The notes under the pieces were generated by a model, which saw only the letters and a program-made list of their open reading frames with translations, ran no database searches and had not been told where the DNA came from. Both the position numbers and the translations under genes were made by a program. From Pseudovibrio flavus (GTDB lineage: Bacteria > Pseudomonadota > Alphaproteobacteria > Rhizobiales > Stappiaceae): DNA of 64,000 nucleotides. Positions 1-8,636 of this stretch are shown one piece after another (positions within the stretch are counted from its first letter, which is position 1; each line of letters opens with the position of its first letter). Location of the stretch: positions 38,950 through 102,949 of the forward strand of contig NZ_SMMA01000055.1 of NCBI RefSeq assembly GCF_009711345.1. Reading direction: 5' to 3'.

Positions 1-389
1 CAGAGCAGATCAACCTGTTCCTTTCATCCAATCCGAATCCAGATGCTGCGAACTACATGGTTATGTCGCTGCTGATGGCTGCGCAGTATGACAAGCATGA
101 AGCGCCTCTCAAGAGTTTGAAAATGGAGCATGGCGTTCCGGTTGGCGTTACTGCCGCCGGAAAGCGGATTGCTTTTGTAGCAGCAGACCGCGTTGGGTTC
201 TCCGACCGCCAGATTCAGGATGCAGATTACTTGATCAAGCAGATGGCAGCGTCTGCGCATGAAGGGCAGGTGGAGCTGCGCGTTCTTGGTCTTGCAAGCA
301 GCAAGCTGCATGAGCTTTCATGGAACAGCGGCGCCTTCATTCGCGAACGAGCCCCGTTGATTAAGGTTCCGGAATTGACGCTTGAATAG
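1..389 (+). CDS. 3' end of an unknown protein (partial)
   Basis: The reading frame is already open at the left edge (frame beginning at base 3) and stops at 387-389, so only about 128 C-terminal residues are visible. The sequence is soluble-looking with no membrane segment, repeat or motif that I recognise. It ends a few bases before a strong terminator, so it is the last gene of its transcription unit. An internal ATG at 57 exists, but the frame continues upstream without a stop, so I treat the gene as truncated by the window rather than starting there. Function unknown. Confidence 0.7.
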   Translation, partial: EQINLFLSSNPNPDAANYMVMSLLMAAQYDKHEAPLKSLKMEHGVPVGVTAAGKRIAFVAADRVGFSDRQIQDADYLIKQMAASAHEGQVELRVLGLASSKLHELSWNSGAFIRERAPLIKVPELTLE

Positions 390-398
390 CACTGCAAA

Positions 399-424
399 AC
401 GGGGAGCTACTGCTCCCCTTTTTT
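399..424 (+). terminator. Intrinsic terminator of the partial gene
   Basis: GGGGAGC (401-407), a four-base TACT loop and GCTCCCC (412-418) are followed by six T residues. It closes the transcript of the gene that ends at 389. Confidence 0.85.
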
Positions 425-494
425 GTAGTTTGGCTAGGCATTTTTCGCCGCTTCCCATAGGGTATGCGCAAAGCCAGAGGTGATGGGGAATTTG

Positions 495-1373
495 ATGGCG
501 CGAAAGATTTGGATCGGACTGCTGCTTTCAGCAGTGTTTACAGCTACCCATGCCAAGGCAGAGGCGCTTGCGCCCTATAAAGACGAGCTTTTTAGCTATC
601 CATCGGTGCTTGAGCAGGCCGATAACGGCCAGTTTGTGCGGGTGGATTATAACGAGATGCGTGACATTAACGGGCGTGATGCAACGCCTGTTGTGCAGGC
701 AAAGCGCAAATACATTTCCACCAAGCCAAGTTGGCATCAGCGTGATGCGACCTTCAAACAGGGTGAGCTTCGTCTGGACTATTTTCGCGTTGGAAAGGCT
801 AATGCGAAGACACAGGTGATTACCATCTATCTCCATGGCAAAGGCGGCTCTCGTCTTGATGGGGTCAAAGATGGCAGCTTTGGCGGAAACTTCAATCGCA
901 TCAAAAACTTGATGATCCGCAACAAAGGCGTTTATCTCTCCCCCGACTTTAGCGATTTTGCCGATACAGGTCAGCGTGAGCTCTCAACCTTGATCGCGGC
1001 CTACGCAGAAAAAGCGCCAAATGCCTCGATCTTCCTGTCCTGCGGTTCTATGGGTAGCTTACTCTGCTATCGCCTTGCCAATGAAGAGCGAGCAAGCCGT
1101 CATATTGATGGCTATCTGATCCTTGGCGGTTCATTGGATGAAAGCTTCCTGACCAGCCCAGCCTTTGCGCGCAAGGTACCGATCTACTTTGGTCATGGAA
1201 CAAAGGACATCGTTTACCCGTGGCAGCAGCAGGTTGGCTTTTACAAAGCTATCCGCGCTAAGGATGACACCTATCCGGCAAGCTTTGCGCTATTTGAAGC
1301 GGGAACTCATGGCACGCCGATCCGCATGACTGATTGGCGGTTGGTGCTCAATTGGATGATGAGCCAGCCATAA
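495..1373 (+). CDS. Secreted alpha/beta-hydrolase-like protein
   Basis: A predicted exported protein of about 292 residues. The N-terminus reads MARKIW followed by a hydrophobic stretch ending in AKA, a typical signal peptide. A beta strand and oxyanion-type segment (YLHGKGGS) precede a serine-elbow-like CGSMGS motif; later there is a GHGTKD segment (likely acid) and GTHGT (likely catalytic His), the usual order of an alpha/beta hydrolase triad. The elbow is CxSxG rather than canonical GxSxG. I chose ATG 495 because GGGGAA lies just upstream; GTG 480 and ATG 483 are in-frame alternatives that would put charged residues ahead of the signal peptide. Substrate unknown. It stands alone, ending at a bidirectional terminator. 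Confidence 0.75.
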   Translation: MARKIWIGLLLSAVFTATHAKAEALAPYKDELFSYPSVLEQADNGQFVRVDYNEMRDINGRDATPVVQAKRKYISTKPSWHQRDATFKQGELRLDYFRVGKANAKTQVITIYLHGKGGSRLDGVKDGSFGGNFNRIKNLMIRNKGVYLSPDFSDFADTGQRELSTLIAAYAEKAPNASIFLSCGSMGSLLCYRLANEERASRHIDGYLILGGSLDESFLTSPAFARKVPIYFGHGTKDIVYPWQQQVGFYKAIRAKDDTYPASFALFEAGTHGTPIRMTDWRLVLNWMMSQP

Positions 1374-1382
1374 GGCAATAAA

Positions 1383-1410
1383 AAAGCCCGCTTCGATGAG
1401 CGGGCTTTTT
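1383..1410. terminator. Bidirectional terminator
   Basis: AAAGCCCGCT (1383-1392) and AGCGGGCTTT (1399-1408) form a 10-bp stem with A and T tracts on either side. It serves both the hydrolase gene on the plus strand and the convergent TPR lipoprotein gene on the minus strand. Confidence 0.9.
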
Positions 1411-1429
1411 CGTTAGATCAGTTTGTCGC

Positions 1430-2281
1430 TTAAGCGGCTTTGCCACCCAAGCGGGCGTAGCCTTGCGCTGCCATTGAGTTGTTGGCATTGAACTGAAGCG
1501 CTTTCTGGTAAGAGCGGCGTGCTTCTGCAGCGCGGCCCAGTGCTTCTTCTGCGCGACCCTTGTTTGCCCATGCGGAGGACGAACGCGGGTTCAAAGCAAC
1601 TGCGTTACCCAGATCGCGGAGCGCTGCCAGATTATCACCCTGTTCCAGATAGATGGTGCCACGGGCGATGAGCGGCGAATAGGCTTGCGAGTTCAGGCCG
1701 ATAGCGCGAGAAAAGTCAACGATTGCAGACTGTTGGTGACCCTGTGCCTTATAGATGAGACCACGGTTGTGGTAGGCCTTCGCATCGTTCGGGTTAAGGC
1801 GGATCACTTCGTTATAATCACGCAGAGCTGCGGTGTTCTGGCCAAGGGCGCGGTAGGTGTTGCCGCGGCCGTTCAGGGCCTGAACGTAATCCGGCTTGAT
1901 AGCAAGCGCGCGGTTATAGTCGCTGATGGCGGAATTGAAGTCTTTCTTCCGGCGTTCAACGAGGGCGCGGTTTGCGTAAGCCTGATAGGAATTCGGGTTA
2001 AGCGCGATTGCCTGATTGAAGTCTTCAATCGCCTGATCGAGGCGACCGGCTTCTGCATAGGCAATGCCGCGGGTGTTGTAGGCAAGAGCACTCGTCGGGT
2101 TCGCCTCGACAACATTTGTCAAGGAACCGATGTTGCTGCTGGAGCCTACTGCCTGATTGATTGGAACGTCTTTATAGACAGTGCCCGTGGACTGACAGGC
2201 GGCGAGGGTCGCAGCAAGTGCGCACGTGGTGATGACAGGTCGCAGTTTTGCGCCCCAACGGTCAATCTTCATGTGCCGCAT
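1430..2281 (-). CDS. TPR-repeat lipoprotein (NlpI-like)
   Basis: A protein of about 283 residues with a lipoprotein signal: a hydrophobic stretch ending LAAC, whose cysteine would be lipidated. The rest is a run of five or six tetratricopeptide repeats, seen as recurring A-Y-x-N-R-A/G and AI-x-D-x-x-A-I-x-L-N-P patterns. TPR lipoproteins of this kind sit in the periplasm and scaffold envelope enzymes; NlpI is the best known relative in architecture, but orthology is not shown. I chose ATG 2281 because AAGGAAGG lies five to six bases upstream. An upstream in-frame start at 2323 would add 14 residues before the signal peptide and lacks a clear ribosome site. Confidence 0.8.
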   Translation of the reverse strand: MRHMKIDRWGAKLRPVITTCALAATLAACQSTGTVYKDVPINQAVGSSSNIGSLTNVVEANPTSALAYNTRGIAYAEAGRLDQAIEDFNQAIALNPNSYQAYANRALVERRKKDFNSAISDYNRALAIKPDYVQALNGRGNTYRALGQNTAALRDYNEVIRLNPNDAKAYHNRGLIYKAQGHQQSAIVDFSRAIGLNSQAYSPLIARGTIYLEQGDNLAALRDLGNAVALNPRSSSAWANKGRAEEALGRAAEARRSYQKALQFNANNSMAAQGYARLGGKAA

Positions 2282-2350
2282 ACGGCCTTCCTTTAATTTT
2301 GATATGGAGGTGTAGTTTGACAAATTCTAGGAAAAAACACCACCAGAAAT

Positions 2351-2392
2351 AGCAAACGGACCAACCAGAAGCTTCCGGTGGGTCCGTTTTGA
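2351..2392 (-). terminator. Possible terminator or hairpin after rpsU
   Basis: AAACGGACC and GGTCCGTTT form a 9-bp outer stem with a long, partly paired loop between rpsU and the TPR lipoprotein gene. The T-tract on the minus strand is short, so termination may be partial. Confidence 0.45.
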
Positions 2393-2445
2393 AGAATATG
2401 GGGCGCTAGACGCGCCTCATCCTATTCCGAGGCAGGCGTCAAGAA

Positions 2446-2670
2446 TTAACGACGGCCTTTGCCAATCAGAAGGCCTTCACGCTGAGCGCGCTTACGAGCG
2501 AGCTTGCGGGAACGACGTACTGCTTCAGCCTTCTCACGTGCCTTCTTTTCAGATGGCTTTTCGTAGTGGCCACGAAGCTTCATTTCACGGAAGATGCCTT
2601 CACGCTGCATCTTCTTCTTCAGCGCTTTAAGCGCCTGGTCGACATTGTTATCGCGAACGAGAACCTGCAC
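2446..2670 (-). CDS. rpsU: 30S ribosomal protein S21
   Basis: A small basic protein of 74 residues matching the S21 family end to end: it begins with xQVLVRDNN, continues with [15 protein letters not shown] and [16 protein letters not shown], and ends in an Arg/Lys-rich tail ([12 protein letters not shown]). S21 binds the 30S platform and takes part in base pairing of mRNA with 16S rRNA. The family normally starts at M-Q-V-L-V; here that position is a GTG codon (2668-2670) with AAGGA seven bases upstream, so I take GTG as the start. An ATG at 2694 would add eight residues foreign to the family. Confidence 0.95.
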   Translation of the reverse strand: MQVLVRDNNVDQALKALKKKMQREGIFREMKLRGHYEKPSEKKAREKAEAVRRSRKLARKRAQREGLLIGKGRR

Positions 2671-2908
2671 GCGTTGATCCTTTTTCTCCAACACCTATCG
2701 CAATTGACCGGCGTTGATCCATCTAGAGACTATGACGAGAGCGATGCAGAAAGCCGCATAACCAAAGGTACGCCGCCACGAAGGGCCTCGCTCAAGTGTT
2801 GGGGGTTCCTACCAGAATGCGATGATCGTGTCTACAGTCGATACTCTGAAACTTGCTTAATTTTTTTCGTAAGTTCAGAAAATAATGTGTAGAGGACCTG
2901 TTGTGCAC

Positions 2909-3376
2909 TCAGATGTAGGTCAAAGGGACCTTGGTCGTGTCCTTAATTTCTTCCATTACAAAGCTAGATGAAACGTCTGAGAGGGCCACTTTACTAATGA
3001 GTTGCTTGTAAAGTCTATCGTACGAACGCATATCCGGAACAAAAGCATGTAAAACGTAGTCTACATCTCCAGTCATTCGGTACATGCCGGTGATCTCAGG
3101 GATTTCGCTTACCGCCTTGTGGAAGGAATCGAACCACTGTGAAGAATGGGCTTCGGTTCGCACAGAAATAAACACAGTCAGACCCAGATTCAGCTTGTCG
3201 CGGTCGAGTCTGGCCACCTTCTCCCGGATGAATCCCTCGCTTTCGAGTCTCGTGAGTCGTCGCCAGATGGCATTGCGGGACAGGTTTATGCGCTCAGACA
3301 GCTCAGCAAGGGACAAAGTCGCGTCGGTTTGGAGTTGATCGAGCAGCGCTTTGTCGAATTCATCCAGCTTTGTCAT
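2909..3376 (-). CDS. Lrp/AsnC-family transcriptional regulator
   Basis: A protein of 155 residues with the family layout: an N-terminal winged helix-turn-helix (about residues 3-60, LDEFDKALLDQLQTD and LSRNAIWRRLTRLE) and a C-terminal RAM/AsnC ligand-binding domain (about 65-150). Proteins of this family form dimers to octamers and respond to amino acids. It is divergent from the DUF6356 gene, and the shared region of about 130 bases carries an ATACGTAT palindrome (3415-3422) that could be its operator. The ligand and targets cannot be read from the sequence. The start is an ATG with GGGAAA eight bases upstream. Confidence 0.85.
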   Translation of the reverse strand: MTKLDEFDKALLDQLQTDATLSLAELSERINLSRNAIWRRLTRLESEGFIREKVARLDRDKLNLGLTVFISVRTEAHSSQWFDSFHKAVSEIPEITGMYRMTGDVDYVLHAFVPDMRSYDRLYKQLISKVALSDVSSSFVMEEIKDTTKVPLTYI

Positions 3377-3414
3377 CAGTATTTCCCGATTCTTGGTATG
3401 ATTGTCGCATAAAT

Positions 3415-3422
3415 ATACGTAT
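3415..3422. promoter_or_regulatory. Palindrome in the divergent Lrp/DUF6356 promoter region
   Basis: ATACGTAT lies in an AT-rich stretch 38 bases upstream of the Lrp-type gene and about 90 bases upstream of the DUF6356 gene. Its position suits an autoregulatory operator; no more can be said from one site. Confidence 0.3.
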
Positions 3423-3512
3423 TAATGCGAAGAATGGGAAGCGCGTCCTGCAGGTTCTCTTTAAGCTTGGCTCGTTCAAACAAGAAAATTAGAAATCCGG
3501 AGGACTTTATAT

Positions 3513-3722
3513 ATGCGCATTCTGACCGCTTTTACCGATCATCCACGCTCTGTCGGCGAAACCTATTTCCAGCATATGGCCTTTGCCTTCCGCTTTGGCT
3601 GTATCATGCTCGGCGCAAGTCTTGCTGCCTTTGTTCATGCAATCTTGCCATTTGCGTTTGAAAAGACTGCCAGCACGATCATTATCGAGACAGCCGACAA
3701 GCTGCGTAATCGCGGCCGGTGA
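3513..3722 (+). CDS. DUF6356-type small protein
   Basis: A 69-residue protein with an N-terminal segment of the kind FTDHPRSVGETYFQHM, followed by a hydrophobic segment (about residues 22-48, FRFGCIMLGASLAAFVHAILPFAF) and a short polar tail. I recognise this as the small DUF6356 family of alphaproteobacteria, whose function is unknown. A strong GGAGG sits about ten bases before the ATG. It precedes the glutamine amidotransferase gene by 80 bases on the same strand, so the two may be co-transcribed. Confidence 0.7.
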   Translation: MRILTAFTDHPRSVGETYFQHMAFAFRFGCIMLGASLAAFVHAILPFAFEKTASTIIIETADKLRNRGR

Positions 3723-3802
3723 TCAAACGGCTTTGCAGAAAGTCTAATATTAAAGAAGTGTATTTGCTGGGAAGGTGAGCCTAGCAACAGGTGAGGGGAA
3801 CT

Positions 3803-4597
3803 ATGTGTCGTTGGCTGGCCTATAAAGGCAAACCTATCTTTTTGGAGGACCTTGTCCGGCAGCCAAAACATTCTCTCATCGCGCAATCGCTCAGTTGTAG
3901 CGAGGCGAAGGTCGATACCAACGGGGACGGCTTTGGTATCGGCTGGTACGGCGCGCGTTCTGCGCCCGGTCTTTATCGTGACACGCTTCCGGCATGGGGT
4001 GATGAAAACCTCAGCCGCCTTGTGCATCAAATCCAGTCGGGTTTGTTCTTTGCCCATGTGCGTGCGTCCACCGGAACAGCGACATCGCGCAACAATTGTC
4101 ACCCGTTCGCGGTTGGCAACTATCTCTTTATGCATAACGGGCAGATCGGCGGATATCAAAAGATCCGCAGACAGATCGAGAATATGATCTCGGACGAGTA
4201 TTACGCCCACCGCCAAGGCACGACAGATAGCGAAGCGCTCTTCCTTGCGCTGCTCAGCCGTGGTGTGGCGGTGGACCCGTGCCGTGTAACCCGTGAAGTG
4301 CTTGAGGACGTGCTCGACATTATGAATCAGAATGGCGTGCGGGAAGCATTGCGCTTTACTGCGGCCCTTTCTGATGGTGAGCGTCTTTATGTAATGCGCT
4401 ATTCCAGTGACGCTATTGTTCCCAGCCTTTATTACCGGCTGTGTGATGGTGGTTTGACCGTTGTCTCGGAGCCTCTGGACCCAATCAATAATGACTGGTT
4501 TGAAGTTCCTGCTGGACAAATGATTTATTTTGGGGGCATAGGTGCTCCTAGTTTTATGCCTCTTGAAGTGAAAAACTTCAAAAAAGAGGTCGCCTAA
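3803..4597 (+). CDS. Class II glutamine amidotransferase (YafJ-like)
   Basis: A 264-residue Ntn-type amidotransferase. The second residue of MCRWLAYKG is the expected catalytic N-terminal cysteine once Met is removed. The domain also shows GDGFGIGWY, HVRASTGT and NCHPF plus MHNGQIGGY, the motifs that bind glutamine and build the active site of the YafJ/DUG3-like group. Such enzymes release ammonia from glutamine or gamma-glutamyl compounds; no synthase domain is fused here, so the acceptor is unknown. I chose ATG 3803 because it puts Cys at position 2 and has GAGGGGA upstream; ATG 3791 would bury the nucleophile. Confidence 0.88.
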   Translation: MCRWLAYKGKPIFLEDLVRQPKHSLIAQSLSCSEAKVDTNGDGFGIGWYGARSAPGLYRDTLPAWGDENLSRLVHQIQSGLFFAHVRASTGTATSRNNCHPFAVGNYLFMHNGQIGGYQKIRRQIENMISDEYYAHRQGTTDSEALFLALLSRGVAVDPCRVTREVLEDVLDIMNQNGVREALRFTAALSDGERLYVMRYSSDAIVPSLYYRLCDGGLTVVSEPLDPINNDWFEVPAGQMIYFGGIGAPSFMPLEVKNFKKEVA

Positions 4598-4698
4598 CTG
4601 ATCACCTAATCAGTTTAGGTCAACTCCATCCCATCAGTTAACCGAGACTGGAATCCGGTCTGAGGTATGAGCTGTCTGTTTTTGTGCAGGAGCAATGC

Positions 4699-6096
4699 AT
4701 GGCGTCGTTTGAAAAATTCGGCGGCAGAAAAGCCGGACCACTGGAACTTTGGCTTAAGGAAGCCAAGGCAACATTGTTGCTGGGCCTGCCGCTTATTGGT
4801 GCGCAGCTGGCGCAGATGGCAATCAACGTTACCGATACGGTGATGATTGGTTGGCTTGGCGCAGATCAGCTTGCTGCTGCGGTTTTGGCAAACCAGCTCT
4901 ATTATATTGTATGGCTCGCTGGCCTTGGCTTGGTGCAGGCTGTTATGCCACTGGCATCACAAGCTGCAGGGCAGGGTGATGTGCGTGGTGTGCGCCGTGC
5001 GGCCCGCATGGGTATGTGGATCGCGCTTGGCTTCTCCACTTTGGGCATGGGAGTGCTCTGGCAAGGGGAGCAGATACTGCTGCTGCTTGGTCAGGACCCT
5101 AATGTTTCCGCGCTGGCTGGTGAATACCTGCGTATCTTGCAGTGGTCGATCTATCCATCGTTGTTCGTTATGGCGGTGCGTAGCTTCCTGACCTCGCTTG
5201 AGCGTGCGCAGATCGTGCTTTGGGCAACGGTAATCAGTGCGCTGTTTAACGCGGTGCTCGATTATGCCTTCATCTTCGGTAAGTTCGGCATGCCTGAAAT
5301 GGGTATTGTCGGCGCAGGTGTTGCCTCCGTTGGTACCAACGCTTTGGCTGCTGTCATTCTTATCTGGTACGTGCTCAACGAACCGACCGTGAAGACCTAC
5401 GAGGTGTTCGTTCGCTTCTGGCGTGCGGACTGGGGTGCATTCTTTGAAACCCTGCGCCTTGGCTGGCCGTATTCTTTGGCGCTGGTTGCTGAAACAGGTC
5501 TGTTCAGCGCTGCTGCCTTTATGATGGGCTGGTTCGGTACGCTGGAAGTTGCTGCACACGGTATTGTCGCGCAGCTTGCCGGTCTTGCCTTCATGATTCC
5601 AATCGGCTTCTCCAACGCGACTGTTGTGCGTGTTGGCTTGGCTCTGGGCCGTAAAGATGCTCAAGGCATTATGCTTGCTGGCTGGTGTAGTATCTTGATG
5701 GCTATGGGCGTCGCTGTCGTTGGTGCTTCGCTCTTCTGGCTTCTGCCGGAAATCTGGATCGGTTTCTATCTCGACCAGACCAACCCGAATGCGGCGGCAG
5801 TTCTGGCGCTTGGCGTTCCTCTGCTCGTTTGGGCTGCTGCGTTTCAGGTGTTTGACGGTATTCAGGTCGTAGCAGCCGGTGCGCTGCGCGGTCTTTCCGA
5901 TACCCGTACCCCAATGATTATTGCGTTCATTGGCTACTGGGTCATCGGTATCCCTATGTCCTACGTGCTGGCGTTCAAGCTTGGCTTTGGTCCTGAAGGT
6001 ATCTGGATTGGTCTTGCTGGCGGTCTTGCTGCCTCGGCTGCGATGCTGACATGGCGCTTCTATCGCCGCAGGGAAACAGGCTTGGAGTGCTGCTAA
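4699..6096 (+). CDS. MATE-family multidrug efflux transporter
   Basis: A protein of 465 residues with about 12 hydrophobic segments in two similar halves, as in MATE/NorM exporters, which expel cationic drugs or metabolites using a Na+ or H+ gradient. The first half begins LLLGLPLIGAQLAQMAINVTDTVMIGWLG, the family's typical TM1 region. ATG 4699 has AGGAG six bases upstream; the in-frame GTG at 4684 is less likely. It stands alone and ends at a shared bidirectional terminator with purK. The substrate cannot be read. Confidence 0.88.
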   Translation: MASFEKFGGRKAGPLELWLKEAKATLLLGLPLIGAQLAQMAINVTDTVMIGWLGADQLAAAVLANQLYYIVWLAGLGLVQAVMPLASQAAGQGDVRGVRRAARMGMWIALGFSTLGMGVLWQGEQILLLLGQDPNVSALAGEYLRILQWSIYPSLFVMAVRSFLTSLERAQIVLWATVISALFNAVLDYAFIFGKFGMPEMGIVGAGVASVGTNALAAVILIWYVLNEPTVKTYEVFVRFWRADWGAFFETLRLGWPYSLALVAETGLFSAAAFMMGWFGTLEVAAHGIVAQLAGLAFMIPIGFSNATVVRVGLALGRKDAQGIMLAGWCSILMAMGVAVVGASLFWLLPEIWIGFYLDQTNPNAAAVLALGVPLLVWAAAFQVFDGIQVVAAGALRGLSDTRTPMIIAFIGYWVIGIPMSYVLAFKLGFGPEGIWIGLAGGLAASAAMLTWRFYRRRETGLECC

Positions 6097-6133
6097 GCAA
6101 TTGCGGGCGGCAGTCCACTTAAAGACAGAATGC

Positions 6134-6164
6134 AAAAAGGGCGATCCGTGGATCGCCCTTTTTT
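6134..6164. terminator. Bidirectional terminator between MATE gene and purK
   Basis: AAAAAGGGCGATCC (6134-6147) and GGATCGCCCTTTTT (6150-6163) pair perfectly over 14 bases with a two-base gap, flanked by A and T tracts. It can stop transcription from both sides. Confidence 0.92.
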
Positions 6165-6193
6165 ATTAGCTATACTCTAAAGCGTTGCCGCCT

Positions 6194-7279
6194 TTAGCTC
6201 TTAGGAGCGAGACGGTTTACGTGGCCCATCTTGCGGCCGTCGCGGGTCTCTGCTTTGCCATAGAGGGTCAAGCGAGCGTTCTTTTCCGCCAGAATATCCT
6301 TCCAGCTATCAGCATCGTGGCCGATCAGGTTTTCCATCACCACGTCGTAATCGCGCTCTGCGCTGCCCAGTGGCCAACCTGCTACAGCGCGTACGTGCTG
6401 CTCGAACTGGGAAACCTGACAGGCATCCTCGGTCCAGTGACCGGAGTTATGCACGCGCGGCGCAATCTCGTTCACTTTCAGCTGCTGGCCGCTTTCATCT
6501 TCCAGAAGGAAGAGTTCAACGCCCATCACACCCACATAGTCCAGCCCTTCAACGATGCGTGTTGCCATGGCAACGGCTTCCTTGGAAGTCGCTTCATTGA
6601 CGGAAGCAGGAACTGTGGAGGTTTTGAGGATGTGGTTTTTATGAACGTTCTCTGCCACGTCGTAGCATTCGATCTGTCCATCAACACCGCGAGCAACGAT
6701 GACGGAGACTTCTTTCTGGAAAGGAATCAGTTCTTCCAGAATGAGGCCTGAGCCGAGCTTGGCGACTGCGCCTTGCGCGTCCTCAGCTGAGCGGATCATG
6801 ATCTGGCCCTTGCCGTCGTAACCGAAGCGGCGGGTTTTGAGAACGCCTTTACCGCCAAACGCTGCGAGCGCGTCTTCCAGCTCTGCCTGTGTTTCCACTG
6901 GCATAAAGCGGGCAACAGCCACACCGGCTTCGTCTTGGAGGAAGGTTTTTTCGTGGAGGCGGTCCTGAGAAACGGCGAGTGCCTTGGACCCTGGACGGAC
7001 CGGAACACGGGCTTCAAGGAAAGCTGCGGTTTCACCCGGAACGTTTTCAAACTCATAGGTGACAACAGAAACGGAAGCGGCGAATTTTTCGAGGGCTTCT
7101 TGATCTGTGTAGTTTGCTCTGGTCACCGCCGCACAATTATCAAATGCGGGGGAATTGGCATCAGGGCAGAAGATGTGGGTCTTGAGACCCAGACGTGTTG
7201 CTGCGCTGGCAATCATACGCCCCAGCTGGCCACCGCCAAGAATGCCGACGGTATCTCCGGGAGTAAGGGCTTTGGTCAT
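6194..7279 (-). CDS. purK: N5-carboxyaminoimidazole ribonucleotide synthase
   Basis: A 361-residue ATP-grasp enzyme that converts AIR, bicarbonate and ATP to N5-CAIR in purine synthesis. The N-terminal fold carries VGILGGGQLGRM, the central ATP-grasp part has KTRRFGYDGKGQ, and the C-terminal part has HNSGHWTEDAC and QFEQHVRA, all typical of PurK. Length fits the family. It follows purE by 34 bases on the same strand, the usual purEK operon in which PurE consumes the N5-CAIR made by PurK. Confidence 0.95.
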   Translation of the reverse strand: MTKALTPGDTVGILGGGQLGRMIASAATRLGLKTHIFCPDANSPAFDNCAAVTRANYTDQEALEKFAASVSVVTYEFENVPGETAAFLEARVPVRPGSKALAVSQDRLHEKTFLQDEAGVAVARFMPVETQAELEDALAAFGGKGVLKTRRFGYDGKGQIMIRSAEDAQGAVAKLGSGLILEELIPFQKEVSVIVARGVDGQIECYDVAENVHKNHILKTSTVPASVNEATSKEAVAMATRIVEGLDYVGVMGVELFLLEDESGQQLKVNEIAPRVHNSGHWTEDACQVSQFEQHVRAVAGWPLGSAERDYDVVMENLIGHDADSWKDILAEKNARLTLYGKAETRDGRKMGHVNRLAPKS

Positions 7280-7313
7280 TCAGAGCCTTCTTTCGCTTGA
7301 GTATGCGGGCCTT

Positions 7314-7817
7314 TTATGCCGGGTCGTCTACTGGTTCAAGTGCAACTGCGTCGGTTTGTTTGGCGCGCCATGCATCAAGGTTGTCAGCAATGGTCTTGTC
7401 GTTCAGTGCAAGCACAGATGCGGCCATCAATGCAGCGTTAACTGCGCCAGCGCGGCCGATCGCCAAAGTGCCTACAGGAACGCCCGCTGGCATCTGCACG
7501 ATAGAAAGCAGACTGTCCTGACCGCTGAGGGCTTTGGACTGAACCGGAACGCCAAAAACAGGGAGAGGGGTCATTGCCGCAGTCATGCCCGGCAGGTGCG
7601 CTGCACCACCAGCACCGGCGATGATGATCTGGTAGCCGTTATCGCGGGCGTTGGTTGCAAAGTCATAAAGACGGTCAACAGTGCGGTGAGCGGAGATAAT
7701 CTTCGCGTCGTAGGAAATGCCGAGTGCATCAAGAGTGTCCGCGGCGTTCTTCATTGTTGGCCAGTCGGACTGGCTTCCCATAATAATAGCAACGGAAGCG
7801 CTGGAGGTGTTTGCCAT
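7314..7817 (-). CDS. purE: N5-carboxyaminoimidazole ribonucleotide mutase
   Basis: A 167-residue class I PurE. It shows [12 protein letters not shown] near the N-terminus (the CAIR-binding GSxSD loop), SAHRT (catalytic His region) and [10 protein letters not shown], with the GVPVQS segment later. It rearranges N5-CAIR to CAIR. I chose ATG 7817 because it begins just before the conserved strand and has AGGGGATC upstream; an ATG at 7874 would add 19 residues not usual in the family. First gene of the purEK operon. Confidence 0.95.
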   Translation of the reverse strand: MANTSSASVAIIMGSQSDWPTMKNAADTLDALGISYDAKIISAHRTVDRLYDFATNARDNGYQIIIAGAGGAAHLPGMTAAMTPLPVFGVPVQSKALSGQDSLLSIVQMPAGVPVGTLAIGRAGAVNAALMAASVLALNDKTIADNLDAWRAKQTDAVALEPVDDPA

Positions 7818-7919
7818 ACCCCGATCCCCTGAGAGTTTTGAAAAGAAGGCGCGAAGTATAGGGATCCGCTGCACTGAGGCAAGGGGGACGCTCTAACCTT
7901 TTTGTAGCGATTAACTCAG

Positions 7920-8132
7920 TTACGCAATTATGTCGGGTAGGAGCTGGTTTTCTAGAAGGATTATCCGGTCGCGCAGCTGTAGCTTTTTCTTTTTGAGCCG
8001 CTGTAGCTGAAGATGATCGCTGGTGCCGGAAGCTGTGAGAGCGTTGATCGCATCATCAAGATCGCGGTGTTCGAGTCGCAAGGATGTAACGAGGGCTCTT
8101 ATTTCTTCCTGATCTGTCGCGTCATCTGTCAT
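7920..8132 (-). CDS. DUF465/YdcH-like small protein
   Basis: A 70-residue, highly charged, helical protein. The second half (LQLQRLKKKKLQLRDRIILLENQL) is the conserved LKKxKLxLKDxI signature of the DUF465/YdcH family, small coiled-coil proteins of unknown role. A paralogous gene lies 328 bases away on the opposite strand, so the two face apart from one shared upstream region. Confidence 0.85.
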   Translation of the reverse strand: MTDDATDQEEIRALVTSLRLEHRDLDDAINALTASGTSDHLQLQRLKKKKLQLRDRIILLENQLLPDIIA

Positions 8133-8459
8133 GAAACCTCCCGGTCCTGTGGCAAGGGGTCGCAGCTATGGGTAATGCTGCGTTGCGCAGAGTATAGGCG
8201 GGATTGGCTCTACCACGCCACCGGTTTTCCATAGTGCTTACAACTTGTCGTGGCGTTTCTAAGGAGATACGTGAAATAGCGGAGACCCCTATGGTTAATT
8301 AGTGGTTTTTTGCTGGAGCACAATTACGGATAAATGGTGGCAATATGCCTATCGTGCGTTGCGGACCTTACGGAAATTACATCCATTCCTCGTTCGACAA
8401 GCCGAGAATTTGGTGTCACACTCACTTCGTAAACGCTAATGGCAGGAGGATTTTTATCT
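8133..8459. other. Divergent intergenic region between two DUF465 genes
   Basis: Holds the promoters of both DUF465 genes. The last bases before ATG 8460 include a perfect AGGAGG ribosome site. I see no RNA gene, repeat or credible coding sequence here; a short frame at 8345-8512 overlaps the DUF465 start and was rejected. Confidence 0.5.
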
Positions 8460-8636
8460 ATGTCCATCCAATCTCATCTGTCCGAGCTGGAACGTCGCCA
8501 CGCTTCTCTTGAAAAAGAAATCGCAGTTGCTTCGCTTCACCCTTCCGCAGACTCTTTGGAAATCGCTGAGCTCAAGCGACGGAAGCTCCAGATAAAGGAC
8601 GAGATTGCCAAGCTAAAGACGGAAACGCGTCACTAA
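8460..8636 (+). CDS. DUF465/YdcH-like small protein
   Basis: A 58-residue helical protein (HLSELERRHASLEKEIAVA, then IAELKRRKLQIKDEIAKL) with the same LKRRKLxIKDEI signature as its divergent neighbour. The family is widespread in alphaproteobacteria and its role is unknown. ATG 8460 has AGGAGG nine bases upstream; the in-frame ATG at 8439 has none. Confidence 0.88.
   Translation: MSIQSHLSELERRHASLEKEIAVASLHPSADSLEIAELKRRKLQIKDEIAKLKTETRH

Noticed and set aside
8345..8512. 55-codon frame upstream of and overlapping the DUF465 gene at 8460
   Set aside because: It reads through the ribosome site and start of a recognised gene in another frame and resembles no family.
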